This document shows, piece after piece, positions 54,872 to 63,902 of a stretch of DNA of 64,000 bases (the first letter of the stretch is position 1; each line of letters opens with the position of its first letter). The notes below the pieces were generated by a model that was not told the origin of the DNA, made no database searches, and saw nothing but the letters and a program-made list of their open reading frames with translations. Source of the stretch: Roseomonas sp. (GTDB taxonomy: Bacteria; Pseudomonadota; Alphaproteobacteria; Acetobacterales; Acetobacteraceae); the NCBI GenBank assembly GCA_020249925.1, contig JADCER010000005.1, forward strand, positions 310,001 through 374,000. The letters run 5' to 3'. The position numbers and the translations under genes were made by a program.

Positions 54872-56671
54872 CTATCCCCCCAGCGCCATATCCAAATCGC
54901 GGATCAAATCCGCCGCATCCTCAAGCCCGATGGAAAGCCGCACCACATCCGGCCCGGCGCCCGCGGCCAGTCGCTGTTCTTCGGTCAATTGCCGATGCGT
55001 GGTGGAAGCCGGGTGCAGGATCAGGCTGCGTGTATCGCCAACATTCGCCAAATGCGAAAATAGTCGCACATTTTCAACCAGGCGAATGCCCGCTTCAAAC
55101 CCGCCCTTCACGCCAAAGGTGAAAACCGAACCAGGGCCTTTCGGCAAATAGCGCTTGGCGAGTGCATGGAAGGGGCTGGTCGGCAACCCGGCGTAGGATA
55201 CCCAAGCCACCTTTTCATGACGTGCCAGAAACTCCGCCACCTGCTGCGCATTGGCAACATGGCGTTCCATGCGCAGATGCAGCGTTTCAATCCCGGTGAT
55301 GGTAAGCCAGGCATTCATCGGCGAAAGCGTTGGGCCGAAATCACGCAACGCCACGGCGCGCGCCTTGGTGGTGAAGGCGAAATCGCCGAAATTCTCGTAA
55401 AACTTCAGCCCATGATAAGCAGGTTCGGGGTCCGCCATGCTCGGGAATTTACCATTGGCGTAATTGAACTTGCCGGATTCGACAATCATCCCACCCAGTG
55501 AATTGCCATGCCCGCCGAGAAACTTTGTCAGCGAGTGGGTGATGATATCCGCGCCATGTTCGAAGGGCCGGCACAAATAGGGGGAGGCGAGCGTATTATC
55601 CACAATCAGCGGAATGCCGGCTTCATGCGCAATATCGGCAATGGCGCGTAAATCCACGACAATGCCTCCAGGATTGGCCAGGCTTTCGACAAAAATCGCC
55701 TTGCATTTCGGCGTCAGCGCACGGCGGAAATTCTCAGGCTCGACCGGGTCCACGAAATGGCAGCTCCAGCCGAGCTTCTTGAAGCTCAACGAAAATTGTG
55801 TAAGCGATCCGCCATAAAGATTGCGGCTGGCGAGGAATTCATCACCCGGTTCCAGCAGCGTGAAGAAGGTCACGAATTGCGCTGCGTGGCCTGAGGCAGT
55901 GGCAACAGCGGCACGCCCACCTTCAAGGCTCGCGACGCGCTCTTCCAGAACTGCAACGGTTGGGTTGGAAAGCCGCGTATAGACATGACCAAAATTATGC
56001 AGGTTGAACAGGGAAGCTGCGTGATCCACATCATCAAACACAAAACTCGTTGTCTGATAAATCGGCGTACCGCGCGCGCCCGTGGTGGGATCAGGTGCGG
56101 CACCTGCGTGAATACTGCGCGTGGCAAAACCGTAATCCAGATTGCGCGGCGGCAGCGGGCGCGTCTTCACCTTTCGGTCTGCCGGTGGTTCAGGCGCATG
56201 GTTGCGGATCAGGCCGGAATTGACACCACTCCAGGATAATTCGCCACCGAAACGGCTGAATTCAATCTTCGGGCAGCGATCCATGATCACCTCAAGCCCG
56301 GCCGCTTCCGCCTTGGCGGCCGCACCATCATGGCGGACGCCAAGCTGCGCCCAGAGCACCTTGGCGCCAATGGCAATCGCCTCACCGGCAATGCCTGGCA
56401 GCGCATCCGCAGCGCGAAACACATCCACCATATCCACCGGGTCCGGAATATCGCCAAGCTTGGCGTAAACCATCTCCCCCAACAGGGTTTGGCCGGCCAT
56501 GCCCGGGTTCACGGGTATGACGCGATAGCCCTTCGATTGCAGGTATTTCATGACGAAGTAGCTGGGCCGGTTCCAATTGCCGGAAGCGCCCACCAGCGCG
56601 ATTGTTTTCACCCGCTGAAGGATGGCGCGGATTTTCGCATCACTATAGGCAAGCGGTGCCGGCTGGTTCAT
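54872..56671 (-). CDS. Fusion of CoA-binding domain and O-acetylhomoserine sulfhydrylase
   Basis: The 599-aa protein joins two domains. Residues about 8-140 are a YccU-type CoA-binding Rossmann domain (TIALVGASGNWNRPSYFVMK, YRVIPVNPG, WAQLGVRHDGAAAKAEAAGL, EVIMDRCPKIE). Residues about 175-599 are a Cys/Met metabolism PLP enzyme (FATRSIHAGAAPDPTTGARG, PIYQTTSFVF, YTRLSNPTVAVLEERVASLE, IITHSLTKFLGGHG with the PLP Lys, STTHRQLTEEQRLAAG), typical of MetY, which makes homocysteine from O-acetylhomoserine and sulfide. In most bacteria the two are separate genes. The start has no clear Shine-Dalgarno. Confidence 0.92.
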   Translation of the reverse strand: MNQPAPLAYSDAKIRAILQRVKTIALVGASGNWNRPSYFVMKYLQSKGYRVIPVNPGMAGQTLLGEMVYAKLGDIPDPVDMVDVFRAADALPGIAGEAIAIGAKVLWAQLGVRHDGAAAKAEAAGLEVIMDRCPKIEFSRFGGELSWSGVNSGLIRNHAPEPPADRKVKTRPLPPRNLDYGFATRSIHAGAAPDPTTGARGTPIYQTTSFVFDDVDHAASLFNLHNFGHVYTRLSNPTVAVLEERVASLEGGRAAVATASGHAAQFVTFFTLLEPGDEFLASRNLYGGSLTQFSLSFKKLGWSCHFVDPVEPENFRRALTPKCKAIFVESLANPGGIVVDLRAIADIAHEAGIPLIVDNTLASPYLCRPFEHGADIITHSLTKFLGGHGNSLGGMIVESGKFNYANGKFPSMADPEPAYHGLKFYENFGDFAFTTKARAVALRDFGPTLSPMNAWLTITGIETLHLRMERHVANAQQVAEFLARHEKVAWVSYAGLPTSPFHALAKRYLPKGPGSVFTFGVKGGFEAGIRLVENVRLFSHLANVGDTRSLILHPASTTHRQLTEEQRLAAGAGPDVVRLSIGLEDAADLIRDLDMALGG

Positions 56672-56753
56672 GGCGCAAACCTCAGATCATGTTCAGGACC
56701 AAGGCTTTCGTTTAGCATGTTCCGAGACCCATCACCCACCCCAGGCCACCCCC

Positions 56754-57104
56754 ATGATTGCCATTATTTTTGAGGTTGAGCCGGCAGAAGGCCGGCTGGA
56801 TGATTATCTGGAACATGCCGCGGCGCTGCGGGAGGAATTGCAGCGCATGCCGGGCTTTGTTTCGGTGGAACGCTTCCGCAGCCTGACCAACCCCGCCAAG
56901 CTGCTCAGCTTGTCGCTTTGGGAAGATGAGGGCGCCGTCACGCGCTGGCGCTGCCATGCCGGGCATCGTGCCTCTCAAGCGGCCGGGCGGGATGGCATCT
57001 TCGCTGGCTACCGTCTGCGCGTGGCAGCCGTGCTGCGCGATTATGGCATGGCGGAACGGCGTGATCAGGCGCCGGCTGATAGCAACACGCTTTGGGGGCT
57101 TTGA
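56754..57104 (+). CDS. Antibiotic biosynthesis monooxygenase (ABM) family protein
   Basis: Start at the ATG at 56754 (116 aa); the longer frame upstream overlaps the promoter area of the fusion gene. The ABM dimeric ferredoxin-like fold shows in MIAIIFEVEPAEGRLDDYLE, LREELQRMPGFVSVERFRS and LLSLSLWEDEGAVTRWR, then HAGHRASQAAGRDGIFAGYR. Many such proteins act on heme or quinones, or have unknown roles. It ends seven bases before the convergent aliA stop. Confidence 0.85.
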   Translation: MIAIIFEVEPAEGRLDDYLEHAAALREELQRMPGFVSVERFRSLTNPAKLLSLSLWEDEGAVTRWRCHAGHRASQAAGRDGIFAGYRLRVAAVLRDYGMAERRDQAPADSNTLWGL

Positions 57105-57111
57105 ATGCCGT

Positions 57112-58743
57112 TTAAGCTTGCCCAAAGGCGCGCGCGATTTCCCGCAGCTTGAATTTCTGGATCTTGCCGCTTGGTGTGCGCGGTAATTCCGACAGAATTT
57201 CCAGCCGTTCAGGCATGTATTGCCGCGCCATGCGCTGCGCTTCCAGATAGGCGGTGATCTCCGGCAAGGTCAGGCTGGCGCCTTCCCGCAGGCGAACAAA
57301 GACGCAGGCGCGTTCACCAAGGCGCGCATCAGGAAAGCCAACAATCGCCACTTCGGCCACGGCGGGGTGGCGAAACAGCAGGCCCTCAACCTCCACCACC
57401 GGAATGTTTTCACCACCGCGAATGATGATGTCCTTGGATCGCCCGGCGATGCGGATATAGCCATCCGCATCCATGCGCGCGAGGTCGCCTGTATCGAACC
57501 AGCCATCAGGATCATTGGGGTTGAGTTCCGGGCGCTTCAGATAGCCGATGAAATTGGAACAGCCGCGCACCTGCAATTGCCCATCCTGACCGGTCGGTAC
57601 GCGGGCACCTTCGGCATCCACAATGCGCAGTTCAATGCCCGGCAGCGTGCAGCCATCGGTGGTGGTGGCCTTTTCCTCACCATCATCCAGTTTCGTGGTG
57701 GTAACGGCGCCGTTTTCCGACATGCCCCAGGCGGAAATGACCGCAGCGCCAAGCGTCTGCCGTGCCTTCGCGAGCAGCGCGCGCGGAATAGGCGCGCCGG
57801 CCGAGACGAAAACGCGGAGGCTCGGTGTGCCCTGGCCTGATGCGGCGACATGTTCCGTCAGATCATTCAGGAAGGGCGTGGCGCCCATGGTGAAAGTCGC
57901 ACCCTCATCGCGGATTTGCCGTGCCATTTCGGGTGCGGCGAAGATATCCTGCAAAATCGCCGTACCGCCCAACATGATGGGCAGCACAATGCCATACATG
58001 AAGCCAAGCTGATGCGCCAAAGGGGAGGGCATGTGGATCACATCATCCACGCCAAGCCCGAGCCTTCCGGCGAAATATTCCAGATTGGACAGCATGGTGT
58101 TGGAACTATGCATGACCCCCTTGGGCTCACCGGTGGTGCCGCTGGTGTAAAGCAGCTGGATCACCTCGTCCGGGCCGGGACCATCGGCGGGTGTAAAGGC
58201 CGAGGCAGGAGCAGGATGTTCAAGCAGGCGCGCAAAACCATCCGCGCCATCGCGCCCGACCACAAAAACATGCGCGAGTTTCGGCAGGTGTTCGCGCAAA
58301 TTGGCGGCCATGGCAGCGTAATCAAAGCCACGGAAACTGGCCGGCACCACCAGAATTTTGCTTTCCGCCAAGCCCAGCATGAAGCGCAATTCGCGTTCAC
58401 GGAAAATCACCATCAGCGGATTACTGATGGCACCCAGCTTCAGGCAGGCCAAATGCAGGATGGAAAATTCCCACCAATTCGGCAATTGAAAGGAAACCAC
58501 ATCACCGCGCCCAATGCCATGCGCGCGCAAGGCCGCGGCCAGCCGGTTCGATAGATCATCAATCTGCCGATAGGAAAGCCGCGTTTCCGTGCCGAGATCG
58601 GAACGGCAGGCGACAATCGCGGTCTTGTCAGGGCTGCGCGCCACGGCGCGGGCCAAATGATGCAGCAGCGTCTCATCGCGCCAAAAGCCCTGGGCGCGCA
58701 TGGCGGGGCCGCGAATGGCGATATCATTGCCCTGGACGGTCAT
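57112..58743 (-). CDS. aliA: Cyclohexanecarboxylate-CoA ligase (acyl-CoA synthetase)
   Basis: The 543-aa AMP-forming ligase has LLYTSGTTGEPKGVMHSSNT (P loop), SAWGMSENGAVTTTK, DGWFDTGDLARMDADGYIRI and GRSKDIIIRGGENIPVVEVE, and a C-terminal RTPSGKIQKFKLRE with the catalytic Lys. Alone it could be any medium acyl-CoA ligase. Its position behind badH, badI and an aliB-type dehydrogenase points to AliA, which activates cyclohexanecarboxylate. It lies 44 bp from the dehydrogenase gene. Confidence 0.85.
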   Translation of the reverse strand: MTVQGNDIAIRGPAMRAQGFWRDETLLHHLARAVARSPDKTAIVACRSDLGTETRLSYRQIDDLSNRLAAALRAHGIGRGDVVSFQLPNWWEFSILHLACLKLGAISNPLMVIFRERELRFMLGLAESKILVVPASFRGFDYAAMAANLREHLPKLAHVFVVGRDGADGFARLLEHPAPASAFTPADGPGPDEVIQLLYTSGTTGEPKGVMHSSNTMLSNLEYFAGRLGLGVDDVIHMPSPLAHQLGFMYGIVLPIMLGGTAILQDIFAAPEMARQIRDEGATFTMGATPFLNDLTEHVAASGQGTPSLRVFVSAGAPIPRALLAKARQTLGAAVISAWGMSENGAVTTTKLDDGEEKATTTDGCTLPGIELRIVDAEGARVPTGQDGQLQVRGCSNFIGYLKRPELNPNDPDGWFDTGDLARMDADGYIRIAGRSKDIIIRGGENIPVVEVEGLLFRHPAVAEVAIVGFPDARLGERACVFVRLREGASLTLPEITAYLEAQRMARQYMPERLEILSELPRTPSGKIQKFKLREIARAFGQA

Positions 58744-58787
58744 GGTTTCCTCCTGCTTTGCATCAGGCGTCTTGGCGCCTTTTCGCT

Positions 58788-59954
58788 TTACCCTTTGCGG
58801 GCATATTGCACGGCAAGGCGCCCGGCCTTTTCGCGCGCCACGATCAGTTTCATGATTTGCGCGGTGCCATCGCCGATCTCAAGCCCCATCACATCGCGCA
58901 AGCGCTGCTGATGCGGCAGATCAAGCGACCAGCCATAATGGCCATGCGTCAACAGGCATTGATGGATCACGTCCACCGCCGTCTTGGGGCCAAGCCATTT
59001 GCACATGGCGGCCTCAGACGTATGCGCCTCATCCGCGTCACGCAAACGAAGCGTATGATAGGAAAGCTGGCGAATGGCAGCGATCAGGCCTTCAGCTTCG
59101 GCTAGCGGGAATGTCACCCCCTGATATTGCGCAAGCGGCGCACCAAAGGCCTGGCGTTCCGTGATATAGGACCAGCTCTCATCGAGCGAGGCTTGCGCCG
59201 CCGCACAGCATTGCAGGCCAATCAGCGCGCGGCTGTAATCGAAACCCTGCATCACCTGCACAAAGCCCAGACCTTCTTCGCCGAGAAGATGACTCGCGGG
59301 AATACGCACCTCATCAAAAAAGATCGAACCGCGCCCGATGGCGTGGCTGCCCAGATCCTTGAAGCGCGTGGTGCTGATGCCGGGCGTATTCATGGGCACC
59401 AGAAAGGCCGACACGCCGCGCGCCCCGGCTTCCACAGGCCCGGTACGCGCAAAGACCACCGCCGCATCCGCCTGATCCGCCATGCTGATCGAGGATTTTT
59501 CACCCTTGATCACAAAGCAATCACCATCACGCCGCGCGGAAAGCGCCAGATTGGCAGCATCCGATCCGCCGCGCGGTTCGGTCAGCGCAATGCAAAACAG
59601 CGCCTCACCGGAGACAATGCGCGGAATCCAATGCCCGGCCAATTCGGGCGACGCATGCCGCGCAATGATCTGCCCATTGAGCGATGCCAATAGCGGCACA
59701 TAAGACACATTGATGTCACCATAGGCCAGCGCTTCAATGGCAAGCCCCGCCGTGACGCTTGGTTCGCCAAGCCCACCATAGCGTTCCGGCAAATCAGCGC
59801 CAATCAAGCCAAGCGCACCCATTTCCAACAGCAGGGCGCGATCCAGCCGTGCCTCTGCCTCACGCTTCATATAGCCAGGCGCGATTTTCTCCCGCGTGAA
59901 GCGCTGCGCGGTTTCCTGAAAGGCGCGTTGATCATCCGTCAAGGGGCGGGTCAT
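58788..59954 (-). CDS. aliB: Cyclohexanecarboxyl-CoA dehydrogenase-like acyl-CoA dehydrogenase
   Basis: The start is the ATG at 59954 (388 aa, normal length). Family marks are LTDDQRAFQETAQRFTREKI, GADLPERYGGLGEPSVTAGL, FCIALTEPRGGSDAANLALS and KGEKSSISMADQADAAVVFA, and a C-terminal QCLLTHGHYGWSLDLPHQQR. The FAD enzyme would make cyclohex-1-enecarboxyl-CoA from cyclohexanecarboxyl-CoA. Assignment to AliB rests mainly on the operon. It starts seven bases after the badI stop. Confidence 0.82.
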   Translation of the reverse strand: MTRPLTDDQRAFQETAQRFTREKIAPGYMKREAEARLDRALLLEMGALGLIGADLPERYGGLGEPSVTAGLAIEALAYGDINVSYVPLLASLNGQIIARHASPELAGHWIPRIVSGEALFCIALTEPRGGSDAANLALSARRDGDCFVIKGEKSSISMADQADAAVVFARTGPVEAGARGVSAFLVPMNTPGISTTRFKDLGSHAIGRGSIFFDEVRIPASHLLGEEGLGFVQVMQGFDYSRALIGLQCCAAAQASLDESWSYITERQAFGAPLAQYQGVTFPLAEAEGLIAAIRQLSYHTLRLRDADEAHTSEAAMCKWLGPKTAVDVIHQCLLTHGHYGWSLDLPHQQRLRDVMGLEIGDGTAQIMKLIVAREKAGRLAVQYARKG

Positions 59955-59961
59955 GGTGCGC

Positions 59962-60744
59962 TCACTTCTGATATTTGCGGAAATCGGGTTTACGCTTTTC
60001 GGTGAAGGCGCGCACACCTTCCTTCGATTCCTCGGTATCGTAATACATGGAAAGCGCCTGCATCCCCATATTGCTGATGCCGCGAATGTTTTCGCTATCC
60101 GCATTGAAGGAACGCTTGGCGATGGCAATCGCGGTTGGGCTGCGTTCCAAAATCTCCGCGCACCAGCGCGCCACTTCCGCATCCAATTGGTCATGCGGCA
60201 CCACAACATTCACCAGGCCCATGCGCTCAGCCTCGGCAGCCGTATAGCGGCGGCAGAGATACCAGATCTCACGCGCCTTCTTCTCACCCACAATGCGCGC
60301 CAGATAGGCCGTACCAAAACCCGGATCCACGGAGCCCACCTTGGGCCCCACCTGGCCGAATTGCGCCTTTTCGGAGGCGATGGTCAGGTCACACAGCGTC
60401 GCCAGCACATTGCCGCCACCAATGGCGTAGCCCTGCACCCGTGCGATCACGGGCTTTGGCACATCGCGGATCAGGCTTTGCAATTCCTCAACGGGCAGGC
60501 CGATCATGCCGCGGCCATCATATTGCCCATCATGCGCGCTTTGATCGCCGCCGGTGCAAAAGGCGCGATCGCCCGCGCCGGTCAGCACAATAACGCCGAT
60601 GGATTTGTCCCAACCGGCGCGGTTCAGCGCATGGATCAATTCTTCGCAGGTTTGGCCACGAAAGGCATTCATCACCTGCGGGCGATTGATCGTGATGGTC
60701 GCAACACCATCCCGCGCTTCAAACAGAATATCCTGATAGGTCAT
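59962..60744 (-). CDS. badI: 2-Ketocyclohexanecarboxyl-CoA hydrolase
   Basis: The 260-aa crotonase-fold protein agrees closely with BadI of Rhodopseudomonas palustris as I recall it: INRPQVMNAFRGQTCEELIH, GDRAFCTGGDQSAHDGQYDG, RDVPKPVIARVQGYAIGGGN, FGQVGPKVGSVDPGFGTAYL, KKAREIWYLCRRYTAAEAER and EKRKPDFRKYQK. BadI splits the alicyclic ring of 2-ketocyclohexanecarboxyl-CoA to pimeloyl-CoA. It is related to MenB. It is 11 bp after badH in the operon. Confidence 0.95.
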   Translation of the reverse strand: MTYQDILFEARDGVATITINRPQVMNAFRGQTCEELIHALNRAGWDKSIGVIVLTGAGDRAFCTGGDQSAHDGQYDGRGMIGLPVEELQSLIRDVPKPVIARVQGYAIGGGNVLATLCDLTIASEKAQFGQVGPKVGSVDPGFGTAYLARIVGEKKAREIWYLCRRYTAAEAERMGLVNVVVPHDQLDAEVARWCAEILERSPTAIAIAKRSFNADSENIRGISNMGMQALSMYYDTEESKEGVRAFTEKRKPDFRKYQK

Positions 60745-60755
60745 GATGCTGTTCC

Positions 60756-61523
60756 TCAGCCTGCCATGGTGAGGCCGCCAGAGACACTCAGCACCTGGCC
60801 GGTGACATAGGCGGCATCGTCACTCGCGAAGAACAGAATGGCGCCGGGCAGGTCTTCCGGCTCGCCAATGCGGCCCATGGGTGTGGCGCGGCGGAAGGCT
60901 TCTTCCAGCTTTTCCGGATTGCCCGCACCCCTTTTGTAATCAGCGAAAAGCGCCGTATTGGTCGCACCAGGGCAGACCACATTCACGGTAATGCCGTGGC
61001 GGGCATGCTCACGCGCGATGGTTTTGGAAAACCCAACCAGGCCCGCCTTGCAGGCAGCGTAAACTGCTTCTCCCGATGAACCGACACGCGCGGCATCGGA
61101 CGCAATGTTCACAATCCGCCCATGTCGGCGTTCCAGCATGCCGGGCAGCACTGCGTGATGCATATTGAGCGCGCCGGTCAGGTTGATCGCGATGAGCTTT
61201 TGCCAATCCGCCGGCGTCGTGTCCTTGAACAGGCGAAACACATCCCAGCCGGCATTGTTCACCAGAATGCTGATGGGGCCGAGTGCTGCTTCCGCTGCCG
61301 CAACGGCCGCCTTCACCCCTTCATGATCCGTGATGTCGCAGCGAAAGGCCTGGGCAACGCCACCCGCCTGCGTGATATCCGCTGCTGTCTTCGCAGCGCT
61401 TTCAAGGTTGATGTCAAACACCGCCACGCGGCTGCCCGCTTCCCCGAAGCGCCGGCAGGTGGCCCCGCCAATGCCGCCGCCGCCACCGGTGACGATGACC
61501 GTTTTGTTCTGAAGGCCGCGCAT
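60756..61523 (-). CDS. badH: 2-Hydroxycyclohexanecarboxyl-CoA dehydrogenase
   Basis: The 255-aa short-chain dehydrogenase has a Gly-rich cofactor loop VTGGGGGIGGATCRRF, NNAGWDVFRLF, NIASDAARVGSSGEAVYAAC with the YxxxK catalytic pair, and VVCPGATNTALFADYK. It agrees closely with BadH, which oxidises 2-hydroxycyclohexanecarboxyl-CoA to the 2-keto compound with NAD. First gene of the operon, with its start 91 bp from the divergent badR. Confidence 0.95.
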   Translation of the reverse strand: MRGLQNKTVIVTGGGGGIGGATCRRFGEAGSRVAVFDINLESAAKTAADITQAGGVAQAFRCDITDHEGVKAAVAAAEAALGPISILVNNAGWDVFRLFKDTTPADWQKLIAINLTGALNMHHAVLPGMLERRHGRIVNIASDAARVGSSGEAVYAACKAGLVGFSKTIAREHARHGITVNVVCPGATNTALFADYKRGAGNPEKLEEAFRRATPMGRIGEPEDLPGAILFFASDDAAYVTGQVLSVSGGLTMAG

Positions 61524-61552
61524 GTTTCCCCCTAGTTCGGTTCAAACGAGAT

Positions 61553-61597
61553 TTGACTGGCAGGACCAGAATGACAATACTATGATATATTAAATCA
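61553..61597. promoter_or_regulatory. badR/badH divergent promoter and candidate BadR operator
   Basis: TTGACT (61553-61558) and AATACT (61576-61581) are 17 bp apart and read toward badR. Just downstream, TGATATATTAAATCA (61583-61597) is an imperfect palindrome with four matching outer bases per side, the size of a MarR-type site. Repressor bound there would cover the badR promoter. This is by eye only. Confidence 0.42.
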
Positions 61598-61614
61598 GAA
61601 ATGGCAAGCTATTG

Positions 61615-62124
61615 ATGCAATTATCCATCGCCAACCCCGAGAGCCCGACCGCGCGCGAGGATGACGCGGCGCGTTTTGACGTCGCGAACCGGCTGTTTCT
61701 CAGGCTTTATCAGGCCTCTAACCTACTGCACAAAACCGGCACGCGGGCTGTTGCGGGCTTTGGAGCTACCACCCAGCAATGGGCGGTGATGGGGGCGCTG
61801 GCCCGCCCGGCCAGCCGAGACTCCGGACTGACGGTCAAGGAATTGATCGCCTTTCTTATGGTCAGCCGCCAAAATCTGACCGCGGTGATCGATCGGCTGG
61901 TGGCGGCCGGCCTTGTGGAAAGGCTCCGCGCCGGCGGTGATGGGCGGCTACGCCATGTGCGCCTGACGGAAGAAGGCAACCGCCAATGGGCGGCGATGGG
62001 TCCGGCCATTCGCGCCTATTACCAGGCAGCCCTTGCCGATTTCTCGACCGAGGAAGCCGTACAGCTTTTTCGCCTGCTTGATCGGCTGCGGGGCAGCCTC
62101 AACCGTATTGCGGAGCCCGAATAG
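61615..62124 (+). CDS. badR: MarR-family transcriptional regulator (BadR type)
   Basis: Start at the ATG at 61615 (a TTG directly before it is less likely); 169 aa. The winged helix is in FGATTQQWAVMGALARPASR, LTVKELIAFLMVSRQNLTAV and IDRLVAAGLVERLRAGGDGR. It is divergent from badHI-aliBA, as BadR is in Rhodopseudomonas palustris, where it represses the cluster until 2-ketocyclohexanecarboxyl-CoA binds. The role here is inferred from place and family. Confidence 0.85.
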   Translation: MQLSIANPESPTAREDDAARFDVANRLFLRLYQASNLLHKTGTRAVAGFGATTQQWAVMGALARPASRDSGLTVKELIAFLMVSRQNLTAVIDRLVAAGLVERLRAGGDGRLRHVRLTEEGNRQWAAMGPAIRAYYQAALADFSTEEAVQLFRLLDRLRGSLNRIAEPE

Positions 62125-62222
62125 CGCTTCCTGGCTTGACGGCGCGCCCCGATTTCACCTGGGCGCAAACTGTTCTATGAGCGCCCTTCGAAACCCCCTA
62201 ACCGCATCAGGTCCCAAGCCCC

Positions 62223-63902
62223 ATGGCCGCCTATCAATATGTCTATGTCATGAAGAACCTCACCAAGTCCTATCCGGGCGGGCGAGAAGTCTTCAAGGGC
62301 ATTACGCTGTCCTTCCTGCCCACCGCCAAGATCGGCGTGCTGGGGCCAAATGGCGCGGGTAAATCCACCCTCATGCGTATCATGGCCGGGCAGGATAAGG
62401 ATTTCGGCGGTGAGGCCTGGGCGGCGGAAGGGGCCAAGGTTGGCTATCTGCCGCAGGAACCGCAACTCGACCCCAATATGACGGTGGGGGAGAATGTACG
62501 CGCGGCCTTTGCCGAGCTTTCCGCGAACCTCGCCCGCTTCAATGAAATCTCCGAAAAATTCGCCGAGGAAATGAGCGAGGAGGAGATGAACACCCTGCTC
62601 GCCGAACAGGCCGAATTGCAGGAAAAGATTGATGCGGTGAATGGCTGGGAAATTGACCGGCAGGTGGATATTGCACTCGATGCGCTGCGCTGCCCGCCCG
62701 CCGATAGCGCAGTGACGCATCTCTCGGGCGGTGAACGCCGCCGTGTAGCGCTGTGCCGGCTGCTGCTCGAAAAGCCTGATCTGCTGCTGCTTGACGAACC
62801 GACCAACCATTTGGATGCGGAAAGTGTCGCCTGGCTCGAAAAGACGCTGCGCGAATATCAGGGCGCGGTGCTGATCGTCACACATGATCGCTACTTCCTG
62901 GACAATGTGACAGGCTGGATTCTGGAAGTGGATCGTGGTCGCGGCATTCCCTATGAAGGGAATTACTCTGCCTATCTGGAAGCCAAGCGCAAGCGCCTGT
63001 CGCAGGAAGAACGCGAAGAAACCGCGCGCCAGCGCCAATTGGCCGAAGAACAGGAATGGATCGGGCGCTCACCGGCGGCACGGCAGGCGAAATCCAAGGC
63101 GCGTATTGCGGCTTATGAGGATTTGCTCCGCCGCAGCCAGGAAAAGGCGCCGGACCCGACCGAAATCACCATCCCGCCCGCACCAAGGCTGGGCAATACC
63201 GTCATTGTGGCCGAGAATCTCTCCAAGGGTTTTGGTGATCGGCTGTTGATTGACAATCTTTCCTTCAAGCTGCCGCCGGGCGGCATTGTCGGCGTGATCG
63301 GCCCCAATGGCGCGGGTAAATCCACGCTGTTCAAGATGATCACGGGGGGTGAAAAGCCCGATTCCGGCAGCCTCGTGATCGGGGATAGTGTCCAGCTTGG
63401 CTATGTGGATCAAAGCCGCGATAGCCTGAATGACACGCGCACCGTTTGGGAAGAAATCTCGGACGGGTTGGATATGATCACCATCGGCAAACGCAGCATC
63501 CCCTCACGCGCCTATGTCGCAGCCTTCAACTTCAAGGGTGGGGATCAGCAAAAGCGCGTTGGCGTGCTTTCCGGCGGTGAACGCAACCGCGTGCATCTGG
63601 CAAAGATGCTCAAGCGCGAACACAACGTCATTCTGCTTGACGAACCGACCAATGATCTGGATGTGGATACGCTGCGCTCCCTCGAAGAAGCGCTGATGGA
63701 TTTCGCCGGTTGCGCGGTGATCATCAGCCACGACCGCTTTTTCCTGGATCGGCTCGCCACCCATATCCTGGCTTTCGAAGGCGATAGCCATGTCGAATGG
63801 TTTGAGGGCAATTTCCAAGCCTATGAGGAAGACAAGCGTCGGCGGCTTGGCGCGGATGCGACGGAACCGCACCGCATCAAATACCGGCCCTTGCAGCGGT
63901 GA
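62223..63902 (+). CDS. ettA: Energy-dependent translational throttle protein EttA (ABC-F)
   Basis: The 559-aa protein has two ABC domains with GPNGAGKST twice, signatures [20 protein letters not shown] and [18 protein letters not shown], Walker [13 protein letters not shown] and [11 protein letters not shown], and a linker with [20 protein letters not shown]. Opening [19 protein letters not shown] and end [10 protein letters not shown] match EttA, which gates early translation elongation by ADP/ATP level at the ribosomal E site. No membrane domain. A 98-bp gap separates it from badR. Confidence 0.96.
   Translation: MAAYQYVYVMKNLTKSYPGGREVFKGITLSFLPTAKIGVLGPNGAGKSTLMRIMAGQDKDFGGEAWAAEGAKVGYLPQEPQLDPNMTVGENVRAAFAELSANLARFNEISEKFAEEMSEEEMNTLLAEQAELQEKIDAVNGWEIDRQVDIALDALRCPPADSAVTHLSGGERRRVALCRLLLEKPDLLLLDEPTNHLDAESVAWLEKTLREYQGAVLIVTHDRYFLDNVTGWILEVDRGRGIPYEGNYSAYLEAKRKRLSQEEREETARQRQLAEEQEWIGRSPAARQAKSKARIAAYEDLLRRSQEKAPDPTEITIPPAPRLGNTVIVAENLSKGFGDRLLIDNLSFKLPPGGIVGVIGPNGAGKSTLFKMITGGEKPDSGSLVIGDSVQLGYVDQSRDSLNDTRTVWEEISDGLDMITIGKRSIPSRAYVAAFNFKGGDQQKRVGVLSGGERNRVHLAKMLKREHNVILLDEPTNDLDVDTLRSLEEALMDFAGCAVIISHDRFFLDRLATHILAFEGDSHVEWFEGNFQAYEEDKRRRLGADATEPHRIKYRPLQR

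Noticed and set aside
54711-55151. 146-aa frame crossing the tRNA fragment and the end of the metY fusion
   Set aside because: It runs antisense to a conserved gene and across a tRNA piece.
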